Shown: positions 38,053 through 48,058 of the stretch, one piece after another
Position numbering within the stretch: position 1 is the first letter of the stretch
Layout of the letters: every line of letters starts with the position of its first letter
Source: Tillandsia leiboldiana
Lineage: Eukaryota; Streptophyta; Magnoliopsida; Poales; Bromeliaceae
DNA length: 64,000 bases
NCBI GenBank assembly: GCA_029204045.2
Contig: CM055063.1
Coordinates: 36,117,562-36,181,561, forward strand
Reading direction: 5' to 3'
Made by a program: the position numbers and the translations under genes
The notes under the pieces: generated by a model
Told to the model about the DNA's origin: nothing
Databases searched by the model: none
What the model saw: only the letters and a program-made list of their open reading frames with translations

Positions 38053-39367
38053 TTTACATTGTTATATATTGTTATATTTCTATTATTTTGTTCTGATGAG
38101 TTGTGTTGTTGTGTTGTTGTGTTGTTGTGTTGTTGTGTTGTGCGATGTGATGTGATGTGATGTGATGTGATGTGAAGTGTTGTTGTGATGCTGTGTTGTG
38201 CGATGTTCTACGATGTGATTGATGTGATGTGATGTGATGTGATGTAATGTGTTGAGATGTGATGTGAAGTGTTGTTGTGTTGTTGTGATGTTGTGTTGTG
38301 CGATGTTCTGCGATGTGATGTAATGTGTTGTGATTGGGTTGTGCTTTGTTGTGCCTTGTTGTGCTTTATTGTATTGTTGTGTTGTTGTGTTGTGTTCGTA
38401 ATCATGTATTTTGCTTCTTCTTTGAAATGTTGAAACTTACTGTAATAATTGTTCAATGTAATATTTATAATTCCTCTTTTTCATTCCTTTCTTTTTTTTT
38501 TAAATGCTCACTATGTATATGCTTTGCATTTATTATTTGTTTAAAGCTTTGGTGATTGTGAAGAGATTGTTTACTTAATTTTATTCTCATGAGCTCTTGA
38601 ATGATTTTCCTTTATGCTGACCGCAGTTCTACAAAATTGCTCTGCTAAGTCATATTGTCCACCTTTTAGCATAATTAGTGTTCTTGTTTTTAAAATTGTT
38701 GCTCTTAAATTCTCAAGATCCTGGTGAAATATAATATTAGACACTGCATTTGATCTCCTTTTTGCACTAGTTAAACACAAAGATTCATTGTTAGCTTCTA
38801 AAAGAAAAGAATCCACCAGTACATCTAGTGTATTAGAGAGTTGAATGCACGCTGAATTATGATGAAAAAAAATATTCAGACTAAACATGCAGGCTGAATT
38901 ATGATGAAAAAAAAAATTATTCAGACTAGTGTAGAGTACAGGTTCTACATCGAGCATTGACTCCGCAGGTATTTACAGAAAAATTTAAAAATTCTTGCAT
39001 CATGTGTATTTTATATTTACAGTGCGGTTCGGGTGGTTTTAGACTGTGGCGGAAGCTCCCGGGGCGAAAAGTGAGTTGGCGGCGCAAGATTGGAGCACTC
39101 TGGAGCTAGGTTGAGTGGCTGGTAGAACACGCAGGCTCAACCTGCGTGTTCTAAACACGCAGGCTGAGCCTGCGTGTTTAGAACACGCAGGTTCTACCTG
39201 CGTGTTTAATTGCATACACCCCAGCCGGCTGTGGCGAGCTGACGTGGTGGACCTGGCTGACGTGGATGGGTGACGTGGCAGGAAGAGGGTCATTTTTGCA
39301 AATACAAATTTTGCAGGACCATTTTCAAAAATTTAAATTTTGATAGGGTCAATTTCAAAAAAAGCCC
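38053..39367 (+). repeat. MULE right end: simple repeats, small ORF, palindromes, TIR
   Basis: (GTTGT)n and (GATGT)n repeats fill 38098-38400. A minus-strand frame at 38571-38957 contains a stretch like a TPR helix pair (GGQYDLAEQFCRTAVSIKEN) and may be a captured host fragment. At 39122-39208 three tandem palindromes with core CGCAGG-T-CCTGCG precede the TIR (about 39255-39367). Confidence 0.7.
38571..38957 (-). pseudogene. Unidentified coding-like fragment in the MULE
   Basis: A 128-codon minus-strand frame. Its C-terminal half (TSAKRRSNAVSNIIFHQDLE, then LKTRTLIMLKGGQYDLAEQF) has the periodicity of alpha-helical repeats such as TPRs. The N-terminal half is an imperfect short duplication (FFHHNSAC twice) rather than a natural domain. 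It could be a transduplicated exon; no parent gene is recognised. Confidence 0.25.
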
Positions 39368-39376
39368 ATATTTTTA

Positions 39377-40150
39377 ACAAGCCGAACACCACCTGCGACT
39401 ATCTTACTCGTAATCAACACAATGTAATTCAAATATATATATATATAGAGAGAGAGTTCAGTTAGTATATTTTTATTATAGATTCTTTCGTATTTATAAA
39501 TTTTCTGTTCTTAAATAAAAAAATATGCGCTTAAGATATCTATACTCATAAGAATATAATTATTATATATATATAAACTAGTATAATAATTCGAGCGACG
39601 AAAAAATAATAAAAAAATATATAAAAAATATTAATAAAATATATTTTTACAAATTTTTAAATAAAAATATAAGAATAAAAAAAATATATATCAAATTAAT
39701 AATAAATTAATCCAAATGCATAACCAATCTATATATTTAAACTTAACCGTTCAAAAATAAATAAAGAGATTACATATTTTCACCAATACTAACTATTGTC
39801 TGAATCTAATTCAAAACTTACATATTATAATCGATAAATAAATTTAAAGATGGAAAAAAAATAATATCAAAATGGAACAACAGCTTACATTGAGATGATT
39901 TAATGGTCTTCAAATTGACTATTGAATTTTGTTCACCAAAAAAGCAAACACATTTCAAGTAAACAGAGGCAAGCAAGACAACGGAAAGAACTAACAAAAT
40001 AAAATAAATAAATAATTTTTTTTATAAAAAAATAATATAATATTAGTAATTAGTTTTTAAAAGTAAATAATAAAGGACACGGAAAATATATTTGAACTCT
40101 CAATACATGAAAAAAAAAAAAAAAAAAAGAGAAAATCACATTTGAACTCC
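39377..40150. other. AT-rich intergenic DNA, nothing recognised
   Basis: This is the original upstream flank of ARMC8 before the MULE inserted. It is AT-rich with (TA)n and (GA)n near 39434-39456. No gene, RNA or defined element is visible. Confidence 0.6.
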
Positions 40151-40408
40151 TATGTTTGGAAGCGGGCTAGAACGGGGAATAGGGGGGATATCCCCTTTGT
40201 TCTTCCAAACGCGCCAGGAATCAATCGCTATGACTTGTTTCAGTATAACTAGAATAAGCTGGAACAACAGTTCCCACTCTTTATTTTTATAATTTTTTTT
40301 TACCTTAATACCCCTGCTTTCTCTCCCGAGGCACTCACCCCTCTCTTCTTCTTCCCAGCTGTGTTCTCTCTCCCATCTCTTCCTTCTTCCCAGCTGAAGC
40401 CACCATTG

Positions 40409-41809
40409 TTGAAGCTCTCAAGCTCATCTCCCCGCCTCCCACCGTGCTCCCCGTCTCCTCTCCCCCTCCCCCAGGCGGATCGCGCGCCTGATCCGCGCTT
40501 GCGTGCATCCATCATCCCGCGGCACGTGTCCCGATGCATCCGAGATGAGCTCGCCGCCATTGTTGTTTGGTTGAAACTCTCAAGCTCATCTCCCCCACCT
40601 CCCACCGTGCTCCCTCTCCTCTCCCCCCCCCAGGTCGATCGTGCGCCCGATCCTTACTTGTGTGCATCCATCAACCCGCGGCACGCGTCCCGATGCATCC
40701 AAGGGCGCCGCCATTGTTGTTTGGTTGAAGCTCTCAAGCTCATCTCCCCCGCCTCCCACCGTGCTCCCCCTCTCCTCTCCCCCCCTCCCCTCCCCCTCCC
40801 AGGCCGATCGTGCGCCCGATCCGCGCTTGCGTGCATCCATCATCCCGCGGCACGCGTCCCGATGCATCCGAGATGAGCTCGCTGCCATTGTTGTTTGGTT
40901 GAAGCTCTCAAACTTATCTCCCCTGCCTCCCACCGTGCTCCCCCTCTCCTCTCCCCCCCCAGGCCGATCGTGCGCTGATCCGCACTTGCGTGCATCCATC
41001 ATCCCGCGGCAGACGTCCCGATGCATCCGAGATGAGCTCACCACCATTGTTGTTTGGTTGAAGCTCTCAAGCTCATTTCCCCCTGCATCCCACCGTGTTC
41101 CCCCTCTCCTCTCCCCCCCAGGCCGATCATGTGACACCCCCGGAATTTGGATTAGTCCTATATATAAATGATATAATAGGACTAAATCTCTAACCCGGCT
41201 ATAGCATTTTGGATGGTAGCAAGATCCAAGAGGAACATGAGAGTTAAGCGTGCCAGAGCTAGAGTAGTTCTAGGATGGGTGACCCCCTGGGAAGTGGGGC
41301 GTCACAGTTGGTATTAGAGACATTCACCAGCCGGAAATGTGAGATGAGTCTCGGATGAGCCAGGGTTATATAGCGGGTAGAGTGTGGCTCCCCGGCTAAT
41401 GACCGTTGTAGGTGGAGTGCAGCTCCCTACAAGGTCGGCTAAGGCTAGCGAGATGAGTCTCACATCGCCTGGTGCTTGTGAGTGTGCTTGAGCCTGACGT
41501 GGACGTCAGGGCTTAAAGGGGGGAAGAATGTGACACCCCCGGAATTTGGATTAGTCCTATATATAAATGATATAATAGGACTAAATCTCTAACCCGGCTA
41601 TAGCATTTTGGATGGTAGCAAGATCCAAGAGGAACATGAGAGTTAAGCGTGCCAGAGCTAGAGTAGTTCTAGGATGGGTGACCCCCTGGGAAGTGGGGCG
41701 TCACAGATCATGCACCCGATCGGTGCCGCGCTTGCGTGCATCCCTCCTCCCGCGGCACGCGCCCTGATGCATCCGAGGACTCCACCATTGTTGTTTGCTT
41801 GAAGCTCTC
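40409..41809. repeat. Minisatellite, five units of about 160 bp, split by Cassandra
   Basis: Units begin at TTGAAGCTCTCAAGCTCAT or a variant at 40409, 40571, 40725, 40899 and 41058, with spacings of 162, 154, 174 and 159 bp. Each carries a C-rich tract, GATCGTGCGCCCGATCCG-like sequence, GCGTGCATCCATCATCCCGC and CCATTGTTGTTTGG. The fifth unit is interrupted by the TRIM at 41130-41705 and resumes to about 41809. Long frames across it are repeat artefacts. Confidence 0.85.
41130..41705 (+). mobile_element. Cassandra-type TRIM retrotransposon with 5S rRNA-derived LTRs
   Basis: A 576-bp element with two 177-bp LTRs (41130-41306 and 41529-41705) that appear identical, flanked by the 5-bp duplication GATCA (41125-41129, 41706-41710). 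The LTRs begin TGTGACACCCC and end GCGTCACA. Their right half matches plant 5S rRNA: AGTTAAGCGTGC (box A region, 41243), AGAGTAGTTCTAGGATGGGT and GACCCCCTGGGAAGT (box C region, 41273-41295). The primer site TTGGTATTAGAG follows LTR 1 and the polypurine tract AAAGGGGGGAAGAA precedes LTR 2. No coding capacity. Cassandra is known to carry 5S rRNA-derived sequence with RNA polymerase III promoter motifs. Confidence 0.93.
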
Positions 41810-42558
41810 AACAATCTCTGCTCAAGAAATTGCGGTGTGCTCTTACCCTCTGTTGTGTTGCTATGCTCATGTGCTTCTTACCGCGACTCTGCCTCTGGCT
41901 TAGAGGCGTCGGATTTTGCGGTCCCTGTCGGCGACTGGGCACGTGTGTGGGCATCCGCGGACTGACTGTGCTTGTCCCGATCTTAAATATTGGAGTCGTC
42001 CCGCTGACTGTCTTTGCCGATCTGTTGAGGTGATTTCATCATCTCACTTCCAACAGCAGGGTATTGATACTCACGCAATGTAAGTCCGGTCCATTCATCT
42101 CAGTTCCATATGATTGCTCTTCCATATGATTGCTATAAGTGAGTGTTCATCCATATGATTGCAAACTAAAGTTAGAATTGCAAGTTGCCGCGTGAAATGA
42201 CCCAGGAAGGATGATTCTTTGAACCTTTTGCAATGATGATTGTTTTCATATTCATCAGTTGGATGGCAAGGATTTATAATCCATTGCAACCCCATGTGTA
42301 GTTGGAAACTAATTGAGCAAAATTTTAAAATTAAAACACTATCCCTTGACAAAAACAAAGGTTGAAGATCATCCTTTTTTGGGCAACATTTCCTATTTCA
42401 TATCAATATTCATATTAGTTTAGTTCATTAACACCTATGGCAAGTGTTGCATGATCTCTACTAATAACATATATTTCCATCAGATGCGTACTTGGAAGAG
42501 ATTTTCTAAGTCAAGTTATAACATCGAATAAACCCAAAACTACCTCAAAACTGAAAAT
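41810..42558. other. Probable 5' noncoding region of the Harbinger element
   Basis: Contains short repeats of CCATATGATTG (42106-42165), and no gene. It lies between the minisatellite and the Myb/SANT-like ORF1, so it may be leader and promoter of the PIF/Harbinger genes. Confidence 0.4.
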
Positions 42559-43671
42559 GTGCGGACAGAAGGTGGAAGCAGTTCGCGCGCACAAACGTGG
42601 TCGCGAACACCTAACTGGACAAAAATTATGAATAGCACCCTATTATCTTTGCTAACAGAGGAGCACGCGCTAGGAAACAATATAAATGGTTCTTTCACGA
42701 ATCTTGCATGGAACCGAATCGTTAACGAGGTCAATTCTAGAAATAATACGTACCTAACGAATGACCAAATAAAGAACCAACTTAAAGTTCTGAAGAGAAC
42801 TTTTGCATTATATAACTGTTTAGCAAACAAGAGCGGCTGGGGATGGGATCACATGAACAACATTCCTATAGCTGGTGATAATGAAGACTGGCAAGCTGTA
42901 ATTGCGGTAAAATTTATATTATTTGCGTTAAGTTTTTAAGTTAGGAAATATTTAAATTGGTCAAGCTATCCTAATCCTCGTGTCTTTGTTCAGGAGAATC
43001 CGGCCTACACGAAATGTAGGGATAAACCTTTCCCTCCTTATAAGGACCTTGAGTTCCTTACACAAAAAAATACGGCAACAGGTAGATACGGGTTCTCCTC
43101 CGTTATGGAACCTCCCGAAACCGTTGATTGTTCATCTTCATCTTCTCCTGGTGAGAATGATACAGTTATACCACTCATGTATGAAAACATAAGGCCCGGT
43201 AATACATCACGATCGCCAAGTCCTGCTCCTCTAGGCCGAAATTTCGGTGCTAGTGGCAGTGGATCGGAGCATAGCTCTGCGGGGAAAAGGCCTCGATCTC
43301 CACGCCGATCAACTAGCCAGCGTAGACATGTTCCATCATCTGGCGCCCGAAGGCAAAAGGATGAAGGCGCAAGTAACACCTTCGCAGAAATGGTGGAAAT
43401 TGGGAAGCAAAAGCTTGATCTAGTCCGTCAAATGTACCAAGTTGAAATTACCAACCGAGGCAATATCGCGACAATCGGGGAGTGTATGGGCCGAGTATAC
43501 TCTTTACATGGAATCACAAATGAGAGGGTATTGGCAGCCGCAGGGGCATTAAAAGATTACAAGAATAGGCAAGTATTCATGACGATAAACGACGAGTTTG
43601 CCATTATGTGGATCGATGGGCAAGTTGCGAAAGAAAATATTTTGTTTAGACAGTTCTTCCCAGGAATGTAA
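42559..43671 (+). CDS. PIF/Harbinger ORF1, Myb/SANT-like DNA-binding protein, 2 exons
   Basis: Exons 42559-42906 and 42994-43671 join in phase (donor GCG|GTAAAA, acceptor TTCAG|GAG) into about 341 codons. The N-terminal part has the plant Myb/SANT-like (MSLN, PF12776) pattern: NWTKIMNSTLLSLLTEEHAL, FTNLAWNRIVNEVNSR, TNDQIKNQLKVLKRTFALYN, SGWGWD. The middle is Ser/Pro/Arg-rich and the C-terminus helical, as in accessory proteins that recruit Harbinger transposase to the nucleus and to its terminal repeats. No stop interrupts it, unlike its transposase partner downstream. The same domain occurs in host genes, but position beside a Harbinger transposase supports ORF1. Confidence 0.85.
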
Positions 43672-44245
43672 TATTCTAGTAACTTTGTGGTGCTTTCTAT
43701 TATGATGAAAACTAGTATTTGGTAATGTAATATCTTAGTTACTTTGTGGTGATTACTTTTATGTTGAAAACTAGTAGCTAGAAATGCAATTTCGTAGTAA
43801 CTTTGTGATGTTTTATTTCATGTTGAAAATTAGTATATGGGAATGTAATATTGTAGTAATTTTGGTGCTTTATTTGAAGATGAAAAGTAGCATGTTTCAT
43901 ATTCGAGAGCTGTTATGTTGTATGTTGTATGTTGTATTATAATAGTGTTGTATTATTTCATGATGAAAATAATTAGATGTTGTTAGCTCTACTATTAAAT
44001 TGCTTGTAGTTGTTTGAAATAAGATTAAGTTATGTAGAAAAATGATTAATGTTAATATATCGTTAATGTCAGTGCTTGAGTTTACCAATGTTCTGTGCAG
44101 TTCCTATTCAAATTACTTAAACGATGCATTCAATTTAATTTACAACAATCTGCATTACACAATTGACGTATTTGTTTGTACTGTTTAGACAATGTCTATA
44201 TACTGCAACATATTGCTTTAATAATATAATATCTTTGCAGCAATA

Positions 44246-45665
44246 ATGGATGCTTCGTATAATCGCACTATTTTTTCGTCCGCACTCGTTGCAAATATAC
44301 TGACGATATTAGATGAGGAAGACGATTATTGGGATGAAGTCTATGCGATGCTATATGTTCAAGGCTATCTGATATCTGTTAATTCAATCACGAGACAACC
44401 ATGTCGAACCAGACCATTTAGTGGGCATCAATTTATTGGTGATATATTGAATGGTCATCCAGATCGTGGGTACCAGCATTTCAGAATGACGACTACCACA
44501 TTCATTGCTCTACGAGATGAGCTCGTTGGAAAGGGACTTTTAAGTAGCTCAAGAAATATCACAGTTGATGAACAGCTTGGAATATTTCTTTTTTGTATTG
44601 GCCACGGCATTGCGAGTAGGGTGCTCGCCGAAACATTCCAACATTCAGGGGAGACAATTAGCAGATATTTTAATAGGGTACTACGGGCCATCGTTATGTT
44701 AAAAGACGAATATATCACTCAACCGACGAGCAACACTGAAATTCATCCGCGGATCTCAGATAATATAAATTTTTATCCTTTCAATGTGATGTATTAATTT
44801 TATATGATTGGTATTTTATACGATTAATATTGAGTATTACCAAGGATGACTTACAAAGGGAGTTATTGAATGTTCAATCTACATTTGTAGAATGCAATTG
44901 GTGCGGTTGATGGGACCCATATTCCGGTGGTTGTCAAGATGAGCGAGCAAGCACATTTTCGGTGTCGAAAAGGGTTTACATAACAAAATGTGATGGCTGC
45001 AGTCAACTTTGATCATCAATTTCTTTTGTTTGCACTAGGTGGAAAGGATCCGCCGCTGATATGCGAGTTCTCAGATGGGCGTGTGAAAGTGGCGGTTTCA
45101 CAGTACCGGAAGGTATTAAAATAAACCTAACAATTCACTATATTATAGTTATCATTTTCAATACTTATAAAATTACAGTATCACTTCATGTTATATTGTG
45201 TCGTTAATAGGGAAATTTTACTTGGTTGATTCTAGGTACGCAAACACCGACAGATTTCTGGCGCCGTATAGAGGCGAGCGCTATCATATCAGCCAATTTG
45301 ATAGTAACGCACGTAATCGGGTACATCGCAATCCGCGGGATCTTTATAATCATCGTCATGCCCAATTACGAAATGTGGTGGAGAAAATATTTGGGATATT
45401 GAAAAGGCGATTTAAGATTTTAAATATTGCAACACCGTTCCCGTTTAGGGTGCAATGTCTTATTGCTATGGTTTGCTGCGTCATACATAATTTTATTCGT
45501 AGAAATCAAGGTAGTGATAGATATTTCAACGATTCAGTTGACCAACCTGCTACCGTTGTGGAAGAGGATGACGGAGGTATTTCATTTCCTGGTACTTCAT
45601 TGCCCGGTGCATCAGACTCACGGCGGGGCAACACCATTCGAACTGATATTACAGATCAATTATAG
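44246..45665 (+). pseudogene. PIF/Harbinger DDE transposase (DDE_Tnp_4), stop and frameshift
   Basis: Exons 44246-44785, 44891-45112 and 45211-45665. Exon 1 gives the helical N-terminal domain (FRMTTTTFIALRDELVGKGL, VDEQLGIFLFCIGHGIASRV, FQHSGETISRYFNRVLRAIV). Exon 2 has the first catalytic Asp in GAVDGTHIPV, then an in-frame TAA after RKGFT (about 44980), and a frame change around 45038; after it the second Asp lies in GSAADMRVLRWACESGGFTV. Exon 3 gives GKFYLVDSRYANTDRFLAPY and the catalytic Glu in NVVEKIFGILKRRF. The D-D-E residues are all present but cannot be translated in one frame. Confidence 0.88.
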
Positions 45666-45787
45666 AATAATAGAAGTTAGTCCAGCGATAGTTACTTTTA
45701 AAAAAAATATATTGTTATAACCAGTTGTGTCTTTATGACAGATGTAAATACATGTGAGTCAGTTACATTCGGTACTTGGATTAAATT

Positions 45788-46685
45788 TAAATTGTATATA
45801 TTAGTAGGGAAGTAATATGAAATTTATAGCAAACAAATAGAATATACCTTTTTTCATGAAACAAAATATTTTCCAAAAAATATGATGAATATTTTTTTTA
45901 AAAGGAAAAATTAGAGCAAATGAAATGTTAAATTAAATATTATTTTCATAAAATATAATTTGATTTTGATTTTGATTTTGATTTTGATTTTGATTTTATC
46001 TTATTTTTTATAAAGCTTTAATCCATTAATTAAAACAAATAAATTAGAATTTAACAAATTTTATTACATAATAAAGCTTGAGGGTAAAACGGTCATTTAT
46101 CCAATTGTATATATTAATAGGGAAGTAATATGAAATATATAGAAGAGAAATAACATATACATTTTTTTATGATAAAAATATTTTTTAAAAGATATGATAA
46201 ATAATTTTTTTTTAAAAAAATAGAGTAAATGAAATATTAAATTAAATATTATTTTCATAAAATATAATTTGATTTTGATTTTAATTTTACCTTATTTTTT
46301 GTAAAGCTTTAATCCATTAATTAAAACAAATAAACTAGAATTTAACAAATTTTATTACATAATAAAGTTTGAGGGTAAAACGGTCATTTATCCAATTGTA
46401 TATATCAATAGGAAAGTAATACGAAATTTATAGCAGAGAAATAACATATATATTTTTTTATGATAAAAATATTTTTCAAAAGATATGATAAATAATTTTT
46501 TTTACAAAAAAAATTAGAGTAAATAAAATGTTAAATTAAATATTATTTTTATAAAATATAATTTGATTTTGATTTTATCTTATTTTATTGTAAAGCTTCG
46601 ATCCATTAATTAAAACGAATAATTAAAATTTAATAAGTTTTATCACATAATATAGCTTAAGGGCAAAAAAGTAATTTAACCCAAC
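45788..46685. repeat. Three tandem units of about 300 bp downstream of the transposase
   Basis: Units beginning AATTGTATATAT(T/C)A at about 45788, 46103 and 46394, each with TAGGRAAGTAATAYGAAAT, a run of GATTTT repeats, AAAGCTT..ATCCATTAATTAAAAC and GGGTAAAACGGTCATTTA. The first unit has about seven GATTTT repeats (45959-45998), later ones two to three, which explains the length difference. Confidence 0.8.
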
Positions 46686-46880
46686 TAAAACTCTTTATTC
46701 CTCTTATTCCTTATTATCATACTAAACACAAAATCTCTTACTCCTAGAACCATCACAAACGCTTTTTTACACTAGTTCCGTACTTTATACTTATCCCTAG
46801 AATAGCTAGTTCTGTTCTATCCCATTACCAAACGGGCTAAGAGTTAACTAATCATTATTGTATTCTCTTTGGAAACCTAA

Positions 46881-47645
46881 GGCTGCATTTGGTTTGGGTA
46901 TAAAGAAAAATTAGTTATTCCTGGAATAGGTATAAGTTCAGATACAAGCAAGAATTAAAGTAATTTGTATTTGGTTGACTATAAGAATTGTACCGGAATA
47001 AGAAAAATTGTGTTTGGTAAATTTAAAAAGAATAAGAAGAATAGAGAGATTAAATTTATAATTTAAGATAAAAATTTTACTAATATCATTTTAAATATTT
47101 TATTTAAAATATTTATTAAAATTTATATTTTACTTATATATAAAAAAATTTATTAAAAAATCTTTGGTTTTTGAAAATTTATAAATTTTTAAAAAATTCA
47201 AAATTTTGTATATAAAAATAAGTATATATTTAAAATTTTTAAAAATTTGGTATAAATTTATTAAAAATTAAAGTTAAAAATTTAAAAATTTGTATAATTT
47301 TAAATTTAATAAATTTTAAAATTTTATAAATTTTAAAATTTATTAAAAATTAAAATTAAAAATTTTAAAAGCTATCAATTTTTAAAATTCTCAATAGTTA
47401 AAAATTTATAAATGTTAAAAATTTCAATTTTATTTGTCTCAAAAAATTACAAAAAGTGGAAGCAAAAATTTTAATTTTAAAATTTGTATAATTTTAAAAA
47501 ATGTTATAAAAAAAATGTGTATAAATTAATAAATTTTTAAAAATTTAAAAAATTTAAATTTTTAGATTTATTAAAAAACAAAATTAAAAATTTAAAATTT
47601 TTTTTTTAAAAAAATTAAATTTTATAAATTTAAATATCTTATAAT
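46881..47645. mobile_element. Partial Tourist-like element (left end only)
   Basis: Starts GGCTGCATTTGGTTTGGGTATAAAG after TAA and continues with TTAGTTATTCCTGGAATAGGTATAAGTT, the same left terminus as the element at 48059. The interior is AT-rich. No matching right end was found before the palindrome cluster, so it is truncated or interrupted. Confidence 0.5.
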
Positions 47646-47689
47646 TTAATATATATATATATATATTTTTAAAAAAGGAACGATGTGGA

Positions 47690-47960
47690 ACAAGCACCAA
47701 GAGGTGGGAACAACATTCCCACCCCTTAGGTGGGTGTTTGGTTTGGGGTACAAAGGGGGATATCCCCCTTTGTACCCAAACAAAACTGGAATGGGGGAAT
47801 AGGTGGGCATACCTTTTTCCCCCTTACCGGGTTGTCCCGGTAAAAACCGGGACAACCCGGTATTAGGGGGGATTTCGGTTCCCCCCCCCCCACGGAACAA
47901 GCCCGAACAGTGCGAGTGCCCCTTCCCAAGAGTGCCTTGGGAAGGGGCACTCTGCCTTCT
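47690..47960. repeat. Cluster of strong G/C palindromes
   Basis: Successive perfect or near-perfect hairpins: GGTACAAAGGGGG/CCCCCTTTGTACC with flanking GTTTGG/CCAAAC (about 47737-47785), ACCGGGTTGTCCCGGT/ACCGGGACAACCCGGT (about 47825-47862) and GAGTGCCCCTTCCCAAG/CTTGGGAAGGGGCACTC (about 47909-47952). The first also occurs at the end of the AGP-bearing element near 18190. Confidence 0.85.
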
Positions 47961-48058
47961 TTTTTTTTTTTTTTTTTTTTTATTATTTTATTATTATTAT
48001 TATTATTATTTTTTTTTATACTTCTTTTGATTTTTTTTATATATATATGTTTTTTTTA

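Larger units (their letters stand above)
12194..39367 (+). mobile_element. 27-kb Mutator-like element (MULE) carrying transposase and PMD genes
   Basis: The left end starts GGATTTTTTTTGAAATTG and the right end, reverse complemented, starts GGGCTTTTTTTGAAATTG. Inverted similarity continues for about 110 bp (ACCCTAT-AAATTTAAATTTTTG, TGCAAAAATG-CCCTC, TGCCACGTCA). The 9-bp duplication ATATTTTTA flanks it exactly (12185-12193 and 39368-39376). In order it contains a 5' leader exon, a mudrA-like transposase gene, a nested LTR retrotransposon (15728-35141), a PMD gene, simple repeats and three subterminal palindromes. Without the nested element it would be about 7.8 kb. Confidence 0.93.

Noticed and set aside
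39039..39293. 84-codon minus-strand frame with repeated CSKHAGSACV-like peptides
   Set aside because: It is a translation of the three tandem palindromes and the TIR, not a gene.
40361..41171. 171-183 codon frames with Ser/Pro-rich repeats
   Set aside because: Translations of the 160-bp minisatellite and the adjoining TRIM.
41206..41306. 5S rRNA gene
   Set aside because: The similarity is partial, has internal changes, is duplicated in both terminal repeats, and has a 5-bp target duplication around the pair; it is Cassandra LTR sequence.
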